Shown piece by piece: positions 24,767-33,831 of a stretch of DNA of 64,000 nucleotides. The stretch covers positions 1,146,001 through 1,210,000 of the forward strand of contig NC_087099.1 in the NCBI RefSeq assembly GCF_963855985.1, written 5' to 3'. Position numbers and translations under genes: made by a program. Positions within the stretch are counted from its first letter, which is position 1; each line of letters opens with the position of its first letter. Source of the DNA: Ostrinia nubilalis. Its lineage: Eukaryota; Arthropoda; Insecta; Lepidoptera; Crambidae. The notes under the pieces are model-generated. The model did not search any database. It had not been told where the DNA came from and saw only the letters and a program-made list of their open reading frames with translations.

Positions 24767-25113
24767 TTTATTACAAAACGACGCGACCCAAATATGAATG
24801 TATACAGACGATGGCATGTCAGGATTAGCACTGTGGTATTTTTTACCGTTGTAATTGGTGCTATTTTACAACAAATTATGTAGAGTTTGATGTGCTATTA
24901 ATACACTTAGGTCTAAGCATTGAAATTAAAACAACCATGAACTTGAATGTCAAGTAGTACTTGTAGACTTTAATTATCTAGAGAAGTTTTGGGGGATACA
25001 CAAATTCATTACATGCATAATAATATATTTCCAATATGCCTATTCGCATAACGTAAGCAATAACGTGTATTATTAAATGGTTTTGTTACTTATTAGTCAG
25101 CAGTGCCTGATTA

Positions 25114-25261
25114 ACGCCCGTATTCACAAACGATGCTTACTTAAGTGAAGCAGCAAATCGAACGCACAGCGTTGAATTGAGCTCTGTGATTGGTTCGTGT
25201 GTCACCTTGTGCGTCCACGCGCACTGTGAGACCTCATAGTAATGTTTGTGAATACGGGCGT
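25114..25261. mobile_element. MITE with ACGCCCGTATTCACAAA termini (copy 1)
   Basis: Terminal inverted repeats ACGCCCGTATTCACAAAC and GTTTGTGAATACGGGCGT bound a 148-bp non-coding element. Two more copies lie at 54223-54357 and 54824-54971. Shared internal words include GAAGCAGCAAATCGAACGCA and CACTGTGAGACCTCA. Confidence 0.85.
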
Positions 25262-25995
25262 GAGACTACTTGGTGCCCTAAAAAAACTACACCCGTGCTA
25301 ATCCAGCACTGGTAGTTGGTAAATTGGTAATGTATGTATTTATAAAACATGGTTTACGTTGTAACTCCAAATAAAAACGTACCTCAGATTATTCATTATT
25401 TACGAACGAAACTTTTATAGTAGTATATAATAAAATAATATAATAAAAATAGAATTACGACATTAAAATGTTGTAATGAAAATTGAAAATTTTGATATCT
25501 TGTGAGAAAAAATTATTCAAGGTTAATTTAGGAACATTGTGTATAGTTATTTGTTCAATGTTACTCAGTCGTATCAATTTAAAAAAAATTGGAAAGTTAT
25601 GATTAATTTGCGTAAATATTTTTGAAGGTTCTAATATCTTACTAAATAATAAATTTTTATTCTGCTGTTAAAATAAATAGACGTTATAATGGCTATCAGA
25701 TCTAGTTTTGACTTTTTATTAAGCTCACATTAATATCATCTGCGCTACATTCAGTGACAAAAATAATTATGTTTATGGGTAACCACATCCAAATGAAATA
25801 AAAATATTGACCATTTAAAAAAATAATAATCAAAGAAGTTACTAAAAGTTATTACTTATATCATTTTTATATTTTTTAACAATTAATTAGATTATGCGAT
25901 GTAGTGAATAATTTATTTATTTAAATTTTATTGAATTATTCTTATGATTGTTGTTAAAATGTTTCAGTTACGTGAAAATGATCAAAGAAATAAAA
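25262..25995. other. Unassigned, very AT-rich stretch
   Basis: Nothing recognised. It abuts the poly(A) end of the minus-strand retroelement. Confidence 0.4.
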
Positions 25996-26014
25996 TTTTT
26001 TTTTTTTTTTTTTT
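25996..26014 (-). other. 3' poly(A) tail of the retroelement
   Basis: An uninterrupted run of 19 T on the plus strand, 89 bp beyond the stop codon. It marks the 3' end and supports insertion by reverse transcription of a polyadenylated RNA. Confidence 0.8.
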
Positions 26015-26103
26015 AACTTGTCTTTAAATATTTATTTGTAATATTACATTAACTTAAAATGACTAAAAACTAAAATTTAAAAATTACTAATGATAAAAAC
26101 TAT

Positions 26104-28965
26104 TTACAAAATAAAAAATACTTCACCCCCAGCGCCGCAGTCAGGAATCGTGCCCAAAAGGCTGGCAGCATTGCCACGTTGAATGGCCAGGCTAATTCTC
26201 TGACCAAAATAGCTGCCAGCCTTTTGATCACCGGTCACCTCGGTGAGCCTCTTTGCCAGTTCCTTATAAAAGGAACGAGCGCTTGGACCCCATGGTCCCA
26301 TAGTCTCAACCCCAAACGGCACAAATATATAACTCTCATTGAGAGCTGCATATTTGCGCCGCTTGGAGCACTCAGCCGAGGCCGCCGCCGCGCCTGCGGC
26401 AAGGGAGGTACCTCCTGTATGAGACGGAGCAAGCGTATCCGCGCATGTTGCGTCCCACACAAGAGGACGTCCCTGCTTCCAGGGAATGAGCGTCATGCCG
26501 TCAGGTCTCTTGCCGTCGTCACGGAGTATGCCGTTAGGCTCTAAAACTGCTGGCACATTGACGGCGACAAGAGCTCTGCGGATGACGTCATTGATGCAGG
26601 CGTGTCGGGAGACTCGACCAGCGCTCATTTGGCATGAGAGGCCATGGTGTCCTAACTCACCGACGCGAGTACCGCAACGACAGCGATGGGGATGGTTTGT
26701 CTTGACGCCAAGTCTAAGGGAAATGGCAAGGGACAGTGTACTCCTGTCAAGCAGAGTCCCGATATTGGCCGAAGGAAGAGCATGTAGCCAATAACCGGAC
26801 TCTGCCTGAAAGACCGCTAGTAGGCGAGCACGCTCTGCAGCATTTTCGGAGGAAGCCAATAGATCACTCTGAAAACGCAAGCAGAGCGGCTCGTCCCACT
26901 GCCTCTGAGACGATAGAGAGGTAGGTGGATCGGCTCCCGGGCATGCCCTAGTCCAAGCGTTTCTGGCCTCTGCGAGGTGAGCCAACTCCACTACCCCTAA
27001 AGAAGGGGCTAGTAATTTATTAAAGAGTTCGGCTGTACCATACGCAGAAGACAGAAAAGCTGGAAGGGCAATATGCGATATCTGACGTGTGCCTAGTCCT
27101 CCGAAACGCACAGGGAGAGAGGCCTGTTTCCAGGCGTTATCGCTAAATGCACAATTTAGAATTTTGGAGAGTGTCTCCCTGAGCGAACTATCAATGGTTG
27201 ACAGTAGTCCTGGAAAAAGCCAAAAATGGGTACTACGTAAAAAATATATAAATTTTGGGGCGTATGCGCAAAAACGGATTAAATACAAAGCCATGTGAGG
27301 GTTTATCTTTAGCATATTTTCGGAGGACTGCTGAAATTTGGAAATTTGTTCATTAATAAAAATCGGAATAGCCTCGTCAAAAATAGGGGAACCTAGAAGA
27401 CGGAGTGACGTATTATTGAGAATTTTGATATTGGGAGCTAAAGCCGAAAATTTTGTAATAATGTCTTGTAACTGAACATGTGAAAATTTTGATTCTGGGA
27501 TAAATAGCTCGCATTTTGAATAATTGAGATCAAGTCCGATACTTTTGAATTTATCAATGATGGTGTGGAAGTCTAAGAGAACGGATGAAATATCGCCAGC
27601 GATAGTTCCGTCATCTAGGTACCACACATTAAATTTTGAATTTAGTGAATCAATAATGGGTTGTATTGCCAAACTAAAAATAGCGGGCCCGAGAGGATCG
27701 CCTTGCTGACAGCCGACAGATGAATATAATAGGTTGTTTTTGAAAATTAATTTTGTGGGTTTGCTATAGCATTGCCAAAGATAATTGTAAATATGAGGAA
27801 CTTTTTGATGAATGGCTGAAAGCAAGGCACCTCTATCTACCGAGTTGAAGGCGTTCTTGACATCCACCTTCAGCACCACCTCCGCGGCGTCAAGTGACAG
27901 GAAGGTACGGAGAGCGTGAACGGCTGCTTCGCATCCACCTTTGACGCCGAAACCAAGCTGTACTGGTTGGAACTCTGCAGAAACGGTAGGTAAAATGTGA
28001 GAACAGCAAATTTTGGATGCTATACGGCGAAGGGTGGAGCCAACAGCTATAGGGCGAATGCCGCCATCTTTTTTCCGTAAAGCTATTAAGTTGGCTCCAT
28101 AAAGAATTTCGATAATATCAGCTGGGACTTCGCCGGATAGCATTAGGTTTACCAAAAGAGTCATATTGTGTAATAATACTCTGCCAGCGTCACCGACTGA
28201 GACAGAGAGAAGGTCTTTCAGGTGTTGAGGTGAAAGACCGTCTAGGCCGCTGGCAGACCCGCTTTTGAATGAAAAGATAGCAGACGATACGTCATCATCT
28301 TTGCAGATTATGTGGGCAGCGGTAGGATCAGGAGGCGGAGGCAGGAGGAGATTCGGTGCTGGAGGTGGGTGCTTATCCTCGAGAGCACTGAGTGTTTCCT
28401 GGCAGTCGACGGCGACAACATCGTTGCTAAATAAAAGATTGGCGGCTCCACGGAGATCACCATCGCTAACTTTTGATTCAATTAATTTTATGGATTTATT
28501 GGAATTTTGGGGCCGAGAGGGAGGAATAACAATGGAATGAACGGAGGGATTTAGACGGCAGTTTTCTTTTATTTTTTGTGTTAATGACATGCTATTATTT
28601 TGATTGATATGTAGGATTCTATAGGAAAACGTTAGGAGTTCTGCCCAGCTCTCAGTCGTGTTTACTCTAATCACATGCTCGATGCAATGTGATAGAGCAA
28701 CAGCGACTGAATGCCGTGCAGAACGAGGGATTCTTTTCAAGAGTGGAAGTGAATTTTTTAGGTTGCCGAGAGTTTGCCAAAGAGGTTGGTTAGCCGGGTG
28801 TGGAGCTGGAGAAACTGCTGGTGAGGAAACATGAGGGGATTTATGACATCTGCCAATGTGTATATTCAAGCCCCGGTTACCTTTAAAAAACCGGGGCTGT
28901 GGGCAATGAGGGCATTGTACCAGTTGTACGTCGTCGCTGCCAGGAATTGAAGAACTTGCCGACAT
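26104..28965 (-). CDS. Zinc finger - reverse transcriptase - restriction-like endonuclease polyprotein
   Basis: This intact 953-codon frame would copy its own RNA into chromosomal DNA. A C2H2 finger lies at residues 18-41 (C18, C21, H36, H41), a usual DNA-binding head in site-selective elements. The RT spans about 220-490, with D368 in VDVKNAFNSV, GCQQGDPLGP at about 418-427 and the catalytic box WYLDDGT (D451, D452). The C-terminus carries a Cys/His cluster (C762, C764, H773, C778). It is followed by RPDG (820-823), a WDATC acid (D838) and KRRKY (868-872), which fits the PD-(D/E)XK-type endonuclease of R2-like elements. A TGA directly precedes the ATG in frame, fixing the start. R2 usually has FADD, so YLDD is atypical; I do not assign a clade. 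It could still be active. Confidence 0.85.
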   Translation of the reverse strand: MSASSSIPGSDDVQLVQCPHCPQPRFFKGNRGLNIHIGRCHKSPHVSSPAVSPAPHPANQPLWQTLGNLKNSLPLLKRIPRSARHSVAVALSHCIEHVIRVNTTESWAELLTFSYRILHINQNNSMSLTQKIKENCRLNPSVHSIVIPPSRPQNSNKSIKLIESKVSDGDLRGAANLLFSNDVVAVDCQETLSALEDKHPPPAPNLLLPPPPDPTAAHIICKDDDVSSAIFSFKSGSASGLDGLSPQHLKDLLSVSVGDAGRVLLHNMTLLVNLMLSGEVPADIIEILYGANLIALRKKDGGIRPIAVGSTLRRIASKICCSHILPTVSAEFQPVQLGFGVKGGCEAAVHALRTFLSLDAAEVVLKVDVKNAFNSVDRGALLSAIHQKVPHIYNYLWQCYSKPTKLIFKNNLLYSSVGCQQGDPLGPAIFSLAIQPIIDSLNSKFNVWYLDDGTIAGDISSVLLDFHTIIDKFKSIGLDLNYSKCELFIPESKFSHVQLQDIITKFSALAPNIKILNNTSLRLLGSPIFDEAIPIFINEQISKFQQSSENMLKINPHMALYLIRFCAYAPKFIYFLRSTHFWLFPGLLSTIDSSLRETLSKILNCAFSDNAWKQASLPVRFGGLGTRQISHIALPAFLSSAYGTAELFNKLLAPSLGVVELAHLAEARNAWTRACPGADPPTSLSSQRQWDEPLCLRFQSDLLASSENAAERARLLAVFQAESGYWLHALPSANIGTLLDRSTLSLAISLRLGVKTNHPHRCRCGTRVGELGHHGLSCQMSAGRVSRHACINDVIRRALVAVNVPAVLEPNGILRDDGKRPDGMTLIPWKQGRPLVWDATCADTLAPSHTGGTSLAAGAAAASAECSKRRKYAALNESYIFVPFGVETMGPWGPSARSFYKELAKRLTEVTGDQKAGSYFGQRISLAIQRGNAASLLGTIPDCGAGGEVFFIL

Positions 28966-29152
28966 TCACGTCAAGACAAATAGAGTAATTACCTATGACG
29001 CTAAACTAATAAAAAGGATTCCAAAAACTCATAAAAAATAAAATAAAATATAAAAACACAGCACATTTAAACATCCCATATGTCATCATTGTTATCAACA
29101 CGTCACGTCGTCGGCTTGGTTGCTAAGCAGCGCAGCTAAAAAGCGAAGAACC

Positions 29153-29249
29153 GCGCATGCGTGGACAGCGCGCGCCGAGGAAACGGTGACGGGTTGCCGT
29201 AGCGCATGCGTTGGATTACATCCGGTTATTGGCTGGCTTACGGCAACCC
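29153..29249 (-). promoter_or_regulatory. Possible internal promoter/leader structure of the RLE element
   Basis: Two identical decamers GCGCATGCGT (29153-29162 and 29202-29211) resemble the NRF-1/Erect-wing site GCGCATGCGC. The second lies inside a hairpin with 11-bp arms, GGGTTGCCGTA (29191-29201) and TACGGCAACCC (29239-29249). Non-LTR elements need promoters in the transcribed 5' leader, so a cluster of activator sites here is plausible. Function is inferred. Confidence 0.35.
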
Positions 29250-29470
29250 ACGTTGTCAAAAAGGGCGTCCTTGGATACTGTCAATACTGGATGATGACTG
29301 AAGATTATCAAAACACAGCTCAAAACAGCCACGGGGGAGTCTGTCCTTATGCACAAGACAGGCCTGCCACTTACTGAAGGGAAATATATAGTCCAGGGGC
29401 TCGGACGCACAAGAATAACACAAAATATTATTTTAATCCGAGCATTCGGAGCGGTCGGTTGACAGTTGAC

Positions 29471-30764
29471 AGTCTCGTTCCAAATTTTAATTAATTATTA
29501 GATTCGCAGAATAAATTGGTATGATTCGATAATGAATATGGAGAATGTAGTACATTTTAAGAAATGTCTCGTAATTACTAAACTCGTAAATTATTAGTTA
29601 AAGTTATTAATATAACTTACCTTTATCGACTGCATGAAGTATCATTAAGTAACTACCTATGAATTTTTAAAAGTTTTAATTACCAGCAATGTAAAGTTGA
29701 ACTTTTCTTTATATTCAAAATCGGACACTTTTTATAATAACAGAATAATTTTTAACATAAATTATTATCAACTTAAATGTAATAAAATTGTGTTACCAAG
29801 CCATGTATGTAGGTATGTAAAAGATTTCACATAATTATGAAAATAAATTGCATAATTTCCATTATTTTCCATAAAATTATAAACGATATTTTAAAATGTC
29901 AATAGAAAATCTCCACGTATTATGTATGTCAATATTAGTTTAATTAAAAATGATTCGTCTACGTTATTATGAATAAGTACATACGTTAAAAAAATGTTAT
30001 TACACTTTTATATGACCTTAATTACAAAGATAAATGATTTTCAATAATTATGTATAGTGGCCACTTATACGAAGTTAAGAATATTAATTAAAATAATAAA
30101 AGGTTAAACGTATTGGTCACGTGTACGTGTTCCAAACTTCCATCTTGTTATCTTCACAACCCGGCGCCAATCCATCATCACGCACCTTCTGCATCTCCCG
30201 GCAGCTAAATATCCTCACACGTCAGCCAATGTCCTCCAGCACCATCATCACCCAGCAGCTACGCCCAGCACAGTTTCAAAATTTCTTCATTATAGGTTTA
30301 AAACGCCGCTGCATTTCTTCCATCTAACGCCATCCAAAATTTGGTCTCCATAATAATTCACCACATTGTCCACTTTATGTTTAATTTGAAGACGAAAGTC
30401 TTTTATAATTCGGTCCGTTCACAAATTCACATAATTAATTTATTGTTTGATTGATTGCGCAGCGCTGCCCGTGGGCAGCACTGGCAGGGTCGCCATGTAA
30501 TGTGTGACGATCGGGAGACACAATAAAACAGTTAGATGTGCGCACTGTAGGTTTATTCGTAAGAATGAAGATTATCCTAAGCTTATATACTAGTGGTTTA
30601 TGCCTAATATGGGGAAAGGATGCGTACACACTACAGTATAGTAACAAGCAAACTCCTGCCTGTTGCTATTTTTCAGAACTTGAGCTTGAGCTACATCTGT
30701 TGTTTTTATCGATAACCCCTTTTAGAAATACATAAATTCTTAAATCTGTTTTTTAGGAGCTTCA
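29471..30764. other. Unassigned stretch
   Basis: Very AT-rich to about 30110, then a more balanced segment (30120-30520). That segment includes TGGCGCCGGG on the minus strand and GTGTGACGATCGGGAGACAC on the plus strand, which look retroelement-like. No coding frame or paired LTR supports a call. Confidence 0.35.
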
Positions 30765-30966
30765 GTACCTCTAGTAGGAAAAACTTTCGAGTTCGTTTCG
30801 TTGCGTATTCAAAGTGTCATCGAAAAATTTTGTATGAAAAATTAAACAGCGCCCCCTATATTATAGCCGCCCTAGGGGGCGCTGTTTAATTTTTCATACA
30901 AAATTTTTCGATGACACTTTGAATACGCAACGAAACGAACTCGAAAGTTTTTCCTACTAGAGGTAC
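30765..30966. mobile_element. Perfect palindromic MITE, 94-bp arms
   Basis: The left arm (30765-30858) and right arm (30873-30966) are exact reverse complements base for base, separated by 14 nt. The ends read GTACCTCTAGTAGG...CCTACTAGAGGTAC, and the inner edge is GCGCCCCCTA. A diverged relative with the same outer words lies at 60768-61022, so this is a mobile family. Perfect arms imply recent insertion or ongoing arm correction. Confidence 0.85.
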
Positions 30967-31600
30967 AGGAGCCGATATTAGCAAATATTTGTTCTTTGAT
31001 GTTAGAATAAGTTGGGATTAAAATAAACGGAACACTCATCTCAGATATTACTAAACCGTCTTATTTTGTGGTACTACTTATTGTGTGGTAACTTGCAAAA
31101 AAACCTTTAGGTACAATTTTAAGAACGTGTCGTCGACTTTAAATCACGCACAAAAAATATACAGAAAATAATACAAAAGATATAATCGAAAAGTTTCAAC
31201 TTCTCACAATACACGTTTCATCGAAAAAGAAGAACATCACCAACAAACAACAGTAGCTCTAAATTACCGACTCCAGAGCAATGTTCTGCCGACTCCGCCG
31301 CAACGGACGACCGGACTTACTTACGGCTTTTTAAGCCAAATTAATTCGTATTGTGAGCGAACTTATAAATAAATTGCGATGGCAAACTTAGTTTTTGAGG
31401 CAACAAAATGGACGCCGAAATGGCGCGGCAATGAAAAGTGGTCGTTCCGAGGGGAATACTTAAAACGTGTTCGACTTTGGGAAACCACAACGTTGGTTTA
31501 ATAAACAATTGTTCTACGCTATGTAAGTTTATTCAAAATCTATAAATGCATATAAATGCGAAATACCACTCAATGATTAATCACAAAATCTCCGAAACTA
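30967..31600. other. Unassigned stretch
   Basis: No gene recognised. Confidence 0.4.
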
Positions 31601-31603
31601 TAA

Positions 31604-31810
31604 GGCCCAGAACAGACAGTGAAACGCAACTGCAACGAAACTGCAACTTTCTGATGATTCTGATGAATAAAACTGAAACTGAACAGTTTCAAACTGGTCG
31701 CGTCATATGTGGTCTCTCAACGGACGCTATGGCAGAAACTTAGATGCAACTCAAAAGTAACTAGCAGTTGCAGTTTCGTTGCAGTTGCGTTTCACCGTCT
31801 GTTCTGGGCC
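31604..31810. mobile_element. PIF/Harbinger-type MITE, GGCCCAGAACA termini (copy 1)
   Basis: Starts GGCCCAGAACAGACAGTGAA and ends with its inverse. It is flanked by TAA at 31601-31603 and 31811-31813. Inner arms repeat GCAACTGCAACGAAACTGCA. Other copies are at 47340-47510 (left half only) and 60328-60529. Confidence 0.85.
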
Positions 31811-31813
31811 TAA

Positions 31814-32302
31814 CACCTACAAACTAAGAACGGATTTTAAACGAAACTCAACCCCTAAGGGGGTAAAACGGGGCCCACGCGTAAAAAGTCGGGAACGGCC
31901 TGTAGATCAACTAAAAGCCAAGCGCCAGTTGTCATGGAGGCGTCATAATAGAGGACGAGACTAGCGAATGGTGAACCTTCGGCTTCGCAAACAAATGCAA
32001 GCGATGTCATATAACTCTCGAACGAAAATTGATGATCGCAAACCATTTATTCCTTTCAATATCACTCCCACAGTGTGGAATCAATATTACCGGCACTGTT
32101 TGCAGTTTTTATACTGTGACAAATATCAACAATCCGATTCTTCATTGAACCATTTAGTGGGGATTATACTACCGAGGAACTAACATCATTGTAATACCAA
32201 TTCACATACGGGTTTAGTCCGAACCAAACGACCTGCCTACGCACCTACCGGTGTGTGACTAGAGTAGGTACCTATGTCTATCAGTAAGTAGCATATGGCA
32301 GT
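31814..32302. other. Unassigned stretch
   Basis: An ACCCCTAAGGGGGTAAAACGG word near 31850 recalls lepidopteran repeats (compare 5360). Nothing else was recognised. Confidence 0.35.
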
Positions 32303-32416
32303 GTTTCCACTAAAGCGGATATGACAGGAGATTAGAGGAGATCAGATTTCTGAAGCTGAGCGGAGAAGATATGAAAATAGGTTATTCAAAACAGCCCACT
32401 CCGCGTTGGTAGAAAC
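32303..32416. mobile_element. Short relative of the 4.45 kb MITE
   Basis: GTTTCCACTAAAGCGG at the left faces CCGCGTTGGTAGAAAC at the right. GAGCGGAGAAGAT and GGTTATTCAAAACA words are shared with 4452-5078. Non-coding, 114 bp. Confidence 0.65.
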
Positions 32417-32744
32417 CGGTCATAAGGATACGACTTCGCAGTAAAAAGTGCCAACTAAACTCTGAACCTAAAGGCTATTAGGTATGCATTAATACTGGCA
32501 ACACAATAAAGTAAGGCAAACCGCAGGCTGCAAGCAATCAGCCCGGGGTTGTTTTTCACGCCCCCCGCACAATTCGAGCACGGGAATTGCTGGGAGCCGC
32601 GGGATTGGATGGTGCATGGCCGCCGTTATTTACTGGCTTGGCGTCAGCTGAAATGGTACTCTACATTCAGAACTGAGTCAGTTTGAGAAAAATAAACTGT
32701 GATAAACTTTCAGCTGCAATATCCCAGCGATAGGTATCCCTTAT

Positions 32745-32800
32745 TGTATTTTTTTTATGTGACAGGAGGCAAACGAACAGACGGATCACCTGATTGTACG
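32745..32800. repeat. Fragment of a common lepidopteran repeat
   Basis: TTATGTGACAGGAGGCAAACG followed by AACAGACGGATCACCTGATTG matches, from memory, a very common dispersed repeat of Lepidoptera. Only a short piece is present. Confidence 0.45.
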
Positions 32801-33632
32801 TGACCCGCAGTCCCAGGGGCTTTGACTCTTTAAGTGAGAGTCAAAGAAAAATTACACTCATAAGGGTCCGAGTTAAGAAAGAACTAAGCGATATTACAAC
32901 TAATCTTAGAGTGAAGATAGAAGCTTTCATAGAGTCAGGTCGTCGGCTCATGTGGAATTCATTATATGTACAACACAAAATTTCATTTTCAGAATAGGTA
33001 AACATTATGTATTGTGTACATAGAGCGATAATCATGCTGAAACTTTTTGCCATTTTTCTTATGAGCTGAAAATCGACCAATCCGTTAGATTTTTAAACTT
33101 TATTTTGTTAACCTTTTTAATATACTTTCATGAGGCACCGTATATTTCTTAGATTTTTTTAAACGTTTTATGAGATATTTCAGAACCAGTTTGCATAGGA
33201 ACGTGTAAACGAATTCACAATCCAACGCTCTTAGTGGCCATAACGTGTGATGTGATACAATAACAAAAACGCGTAACTTCCAAAAGCAATCAGCACCAAC
33301 ATCGTTACTCACGTGTGCACTCCCCCTAAACACGTAAACTGTGTACAATACACACGAGCGGGGAATTGGAGCGTGCATAACCGCCTTTATTATTTATGCC
33401 TTTGGTGACAAATTGCCAGGACATATTATTAAAACCTGTCTGCTATAACAATATTTGACGGTTCCGTAATATTATCATGGTTAGAACATGAATCGTACTT
33501 TAACAAAATGATGGGGTTTGTAACCATGAGCTTTTCTTTTCCGGGTGATCTCAGGTGACGATATAACGTTCCACCATTACTTCTTATGGTGAGCCCACGT
33601 AGGTAAGGTTTTGTTGTAGTAGTTAAACCAAT
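32801..33632. other. Unassigned stretch
   Basis: No gene recognised. It lies directly to the left of the Copia target duplication. Confidence 0.4.
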
Positions 33633-33637
33633 GTAAT

Positions 33638-33733
33638 TATTATAATGGGAATAATTGAAATAAAATAACGTATTTCTGTGAAAGCCGAAGATCGAGTGTC
33701 TTTTATTTTATTTCAATTATTCCCATTATAATA
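33638..33733. repeat. Rearranged 5' LTR: inverted U5 plus forward U5 stub
   Basis: 33638-33711 equals the reverse complement of 36438-36511 over all 74 bases. 33703-33733 equals 36481-36511 in direct orientation over 31 bases. The two pieces overlap in the 9-mer TTATTTTAT, which occurs inverted (ATAAAATAA) 35 bp away in the 3' LTR. U3 is absent, so a normal LTR promoter is missing at this end. Confidence 0.9.
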
Positions 33734-33747
33734 GGTTATGGGCCCAG
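33734..33747 (+). other. Primer-binding site, initiator tRNA-Met (half-tRNA type)
   Basis: GGTTATGGGCCCAG directly follows the U5 end. This is the word used by Drosophila copia and relatives, which prime from an internal fragment of initiator tRNA-Met. Its place next to the LTR end confirms the element's orientation. Confidence 0.85.
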
Positions 33748-33831
33748 TAAACCCAAAAAGTTATGAATAAGTGCATTAATCTGGAATAGGCGCGTATTTA
33801 TTTACAAGAAGCAAGAACTGAAACATCAAAA

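Larger units (their letters stand above)
25996..29470 (-). mobile_element. RLE-type non-LTR-like retroelement
   Basis: A minus-strand unit made of a GC-rich 5' leader (about 28966-29470), one 953-codon ORF, a 3' UTR of about 89 bp and a 19-nt A-run (T-run on the plus strand at 25996-26014). The body is richer in GC than the AT-rich DNA on both sides. No LTR is seen. I could not find a target duplication, and the 5' limit is judged only from the composition change. Confidence 0.75.

Noticed and set aside
26179..28540. Several plus-strand open frames opposite the 953-codon ORF
   Set aside because: They are shadows of the minus-strand coding sequence.
29120..29410. Open frames in the RLE element leader as a separate ORF1
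   Set aside because: Short, on both strands, without motif; the region reads better as a structured 5' leader.
29240..29470. HDV-like ribozyme at the 5' end of the RLE element
   Set aside because: The 11-bp hairpin has a 37-nt loop and I could not place the nested P1-P4 pairing expected of that fold.
30160..30530. TGGCGCCGGG (minus strand) and GTGTGACGATCGGGAGACAC as LTR/primer-site pieces
   Set aside because: No paired LTR, no gag/pol frame and no purine tract; short words alone do not support a retroelement call.
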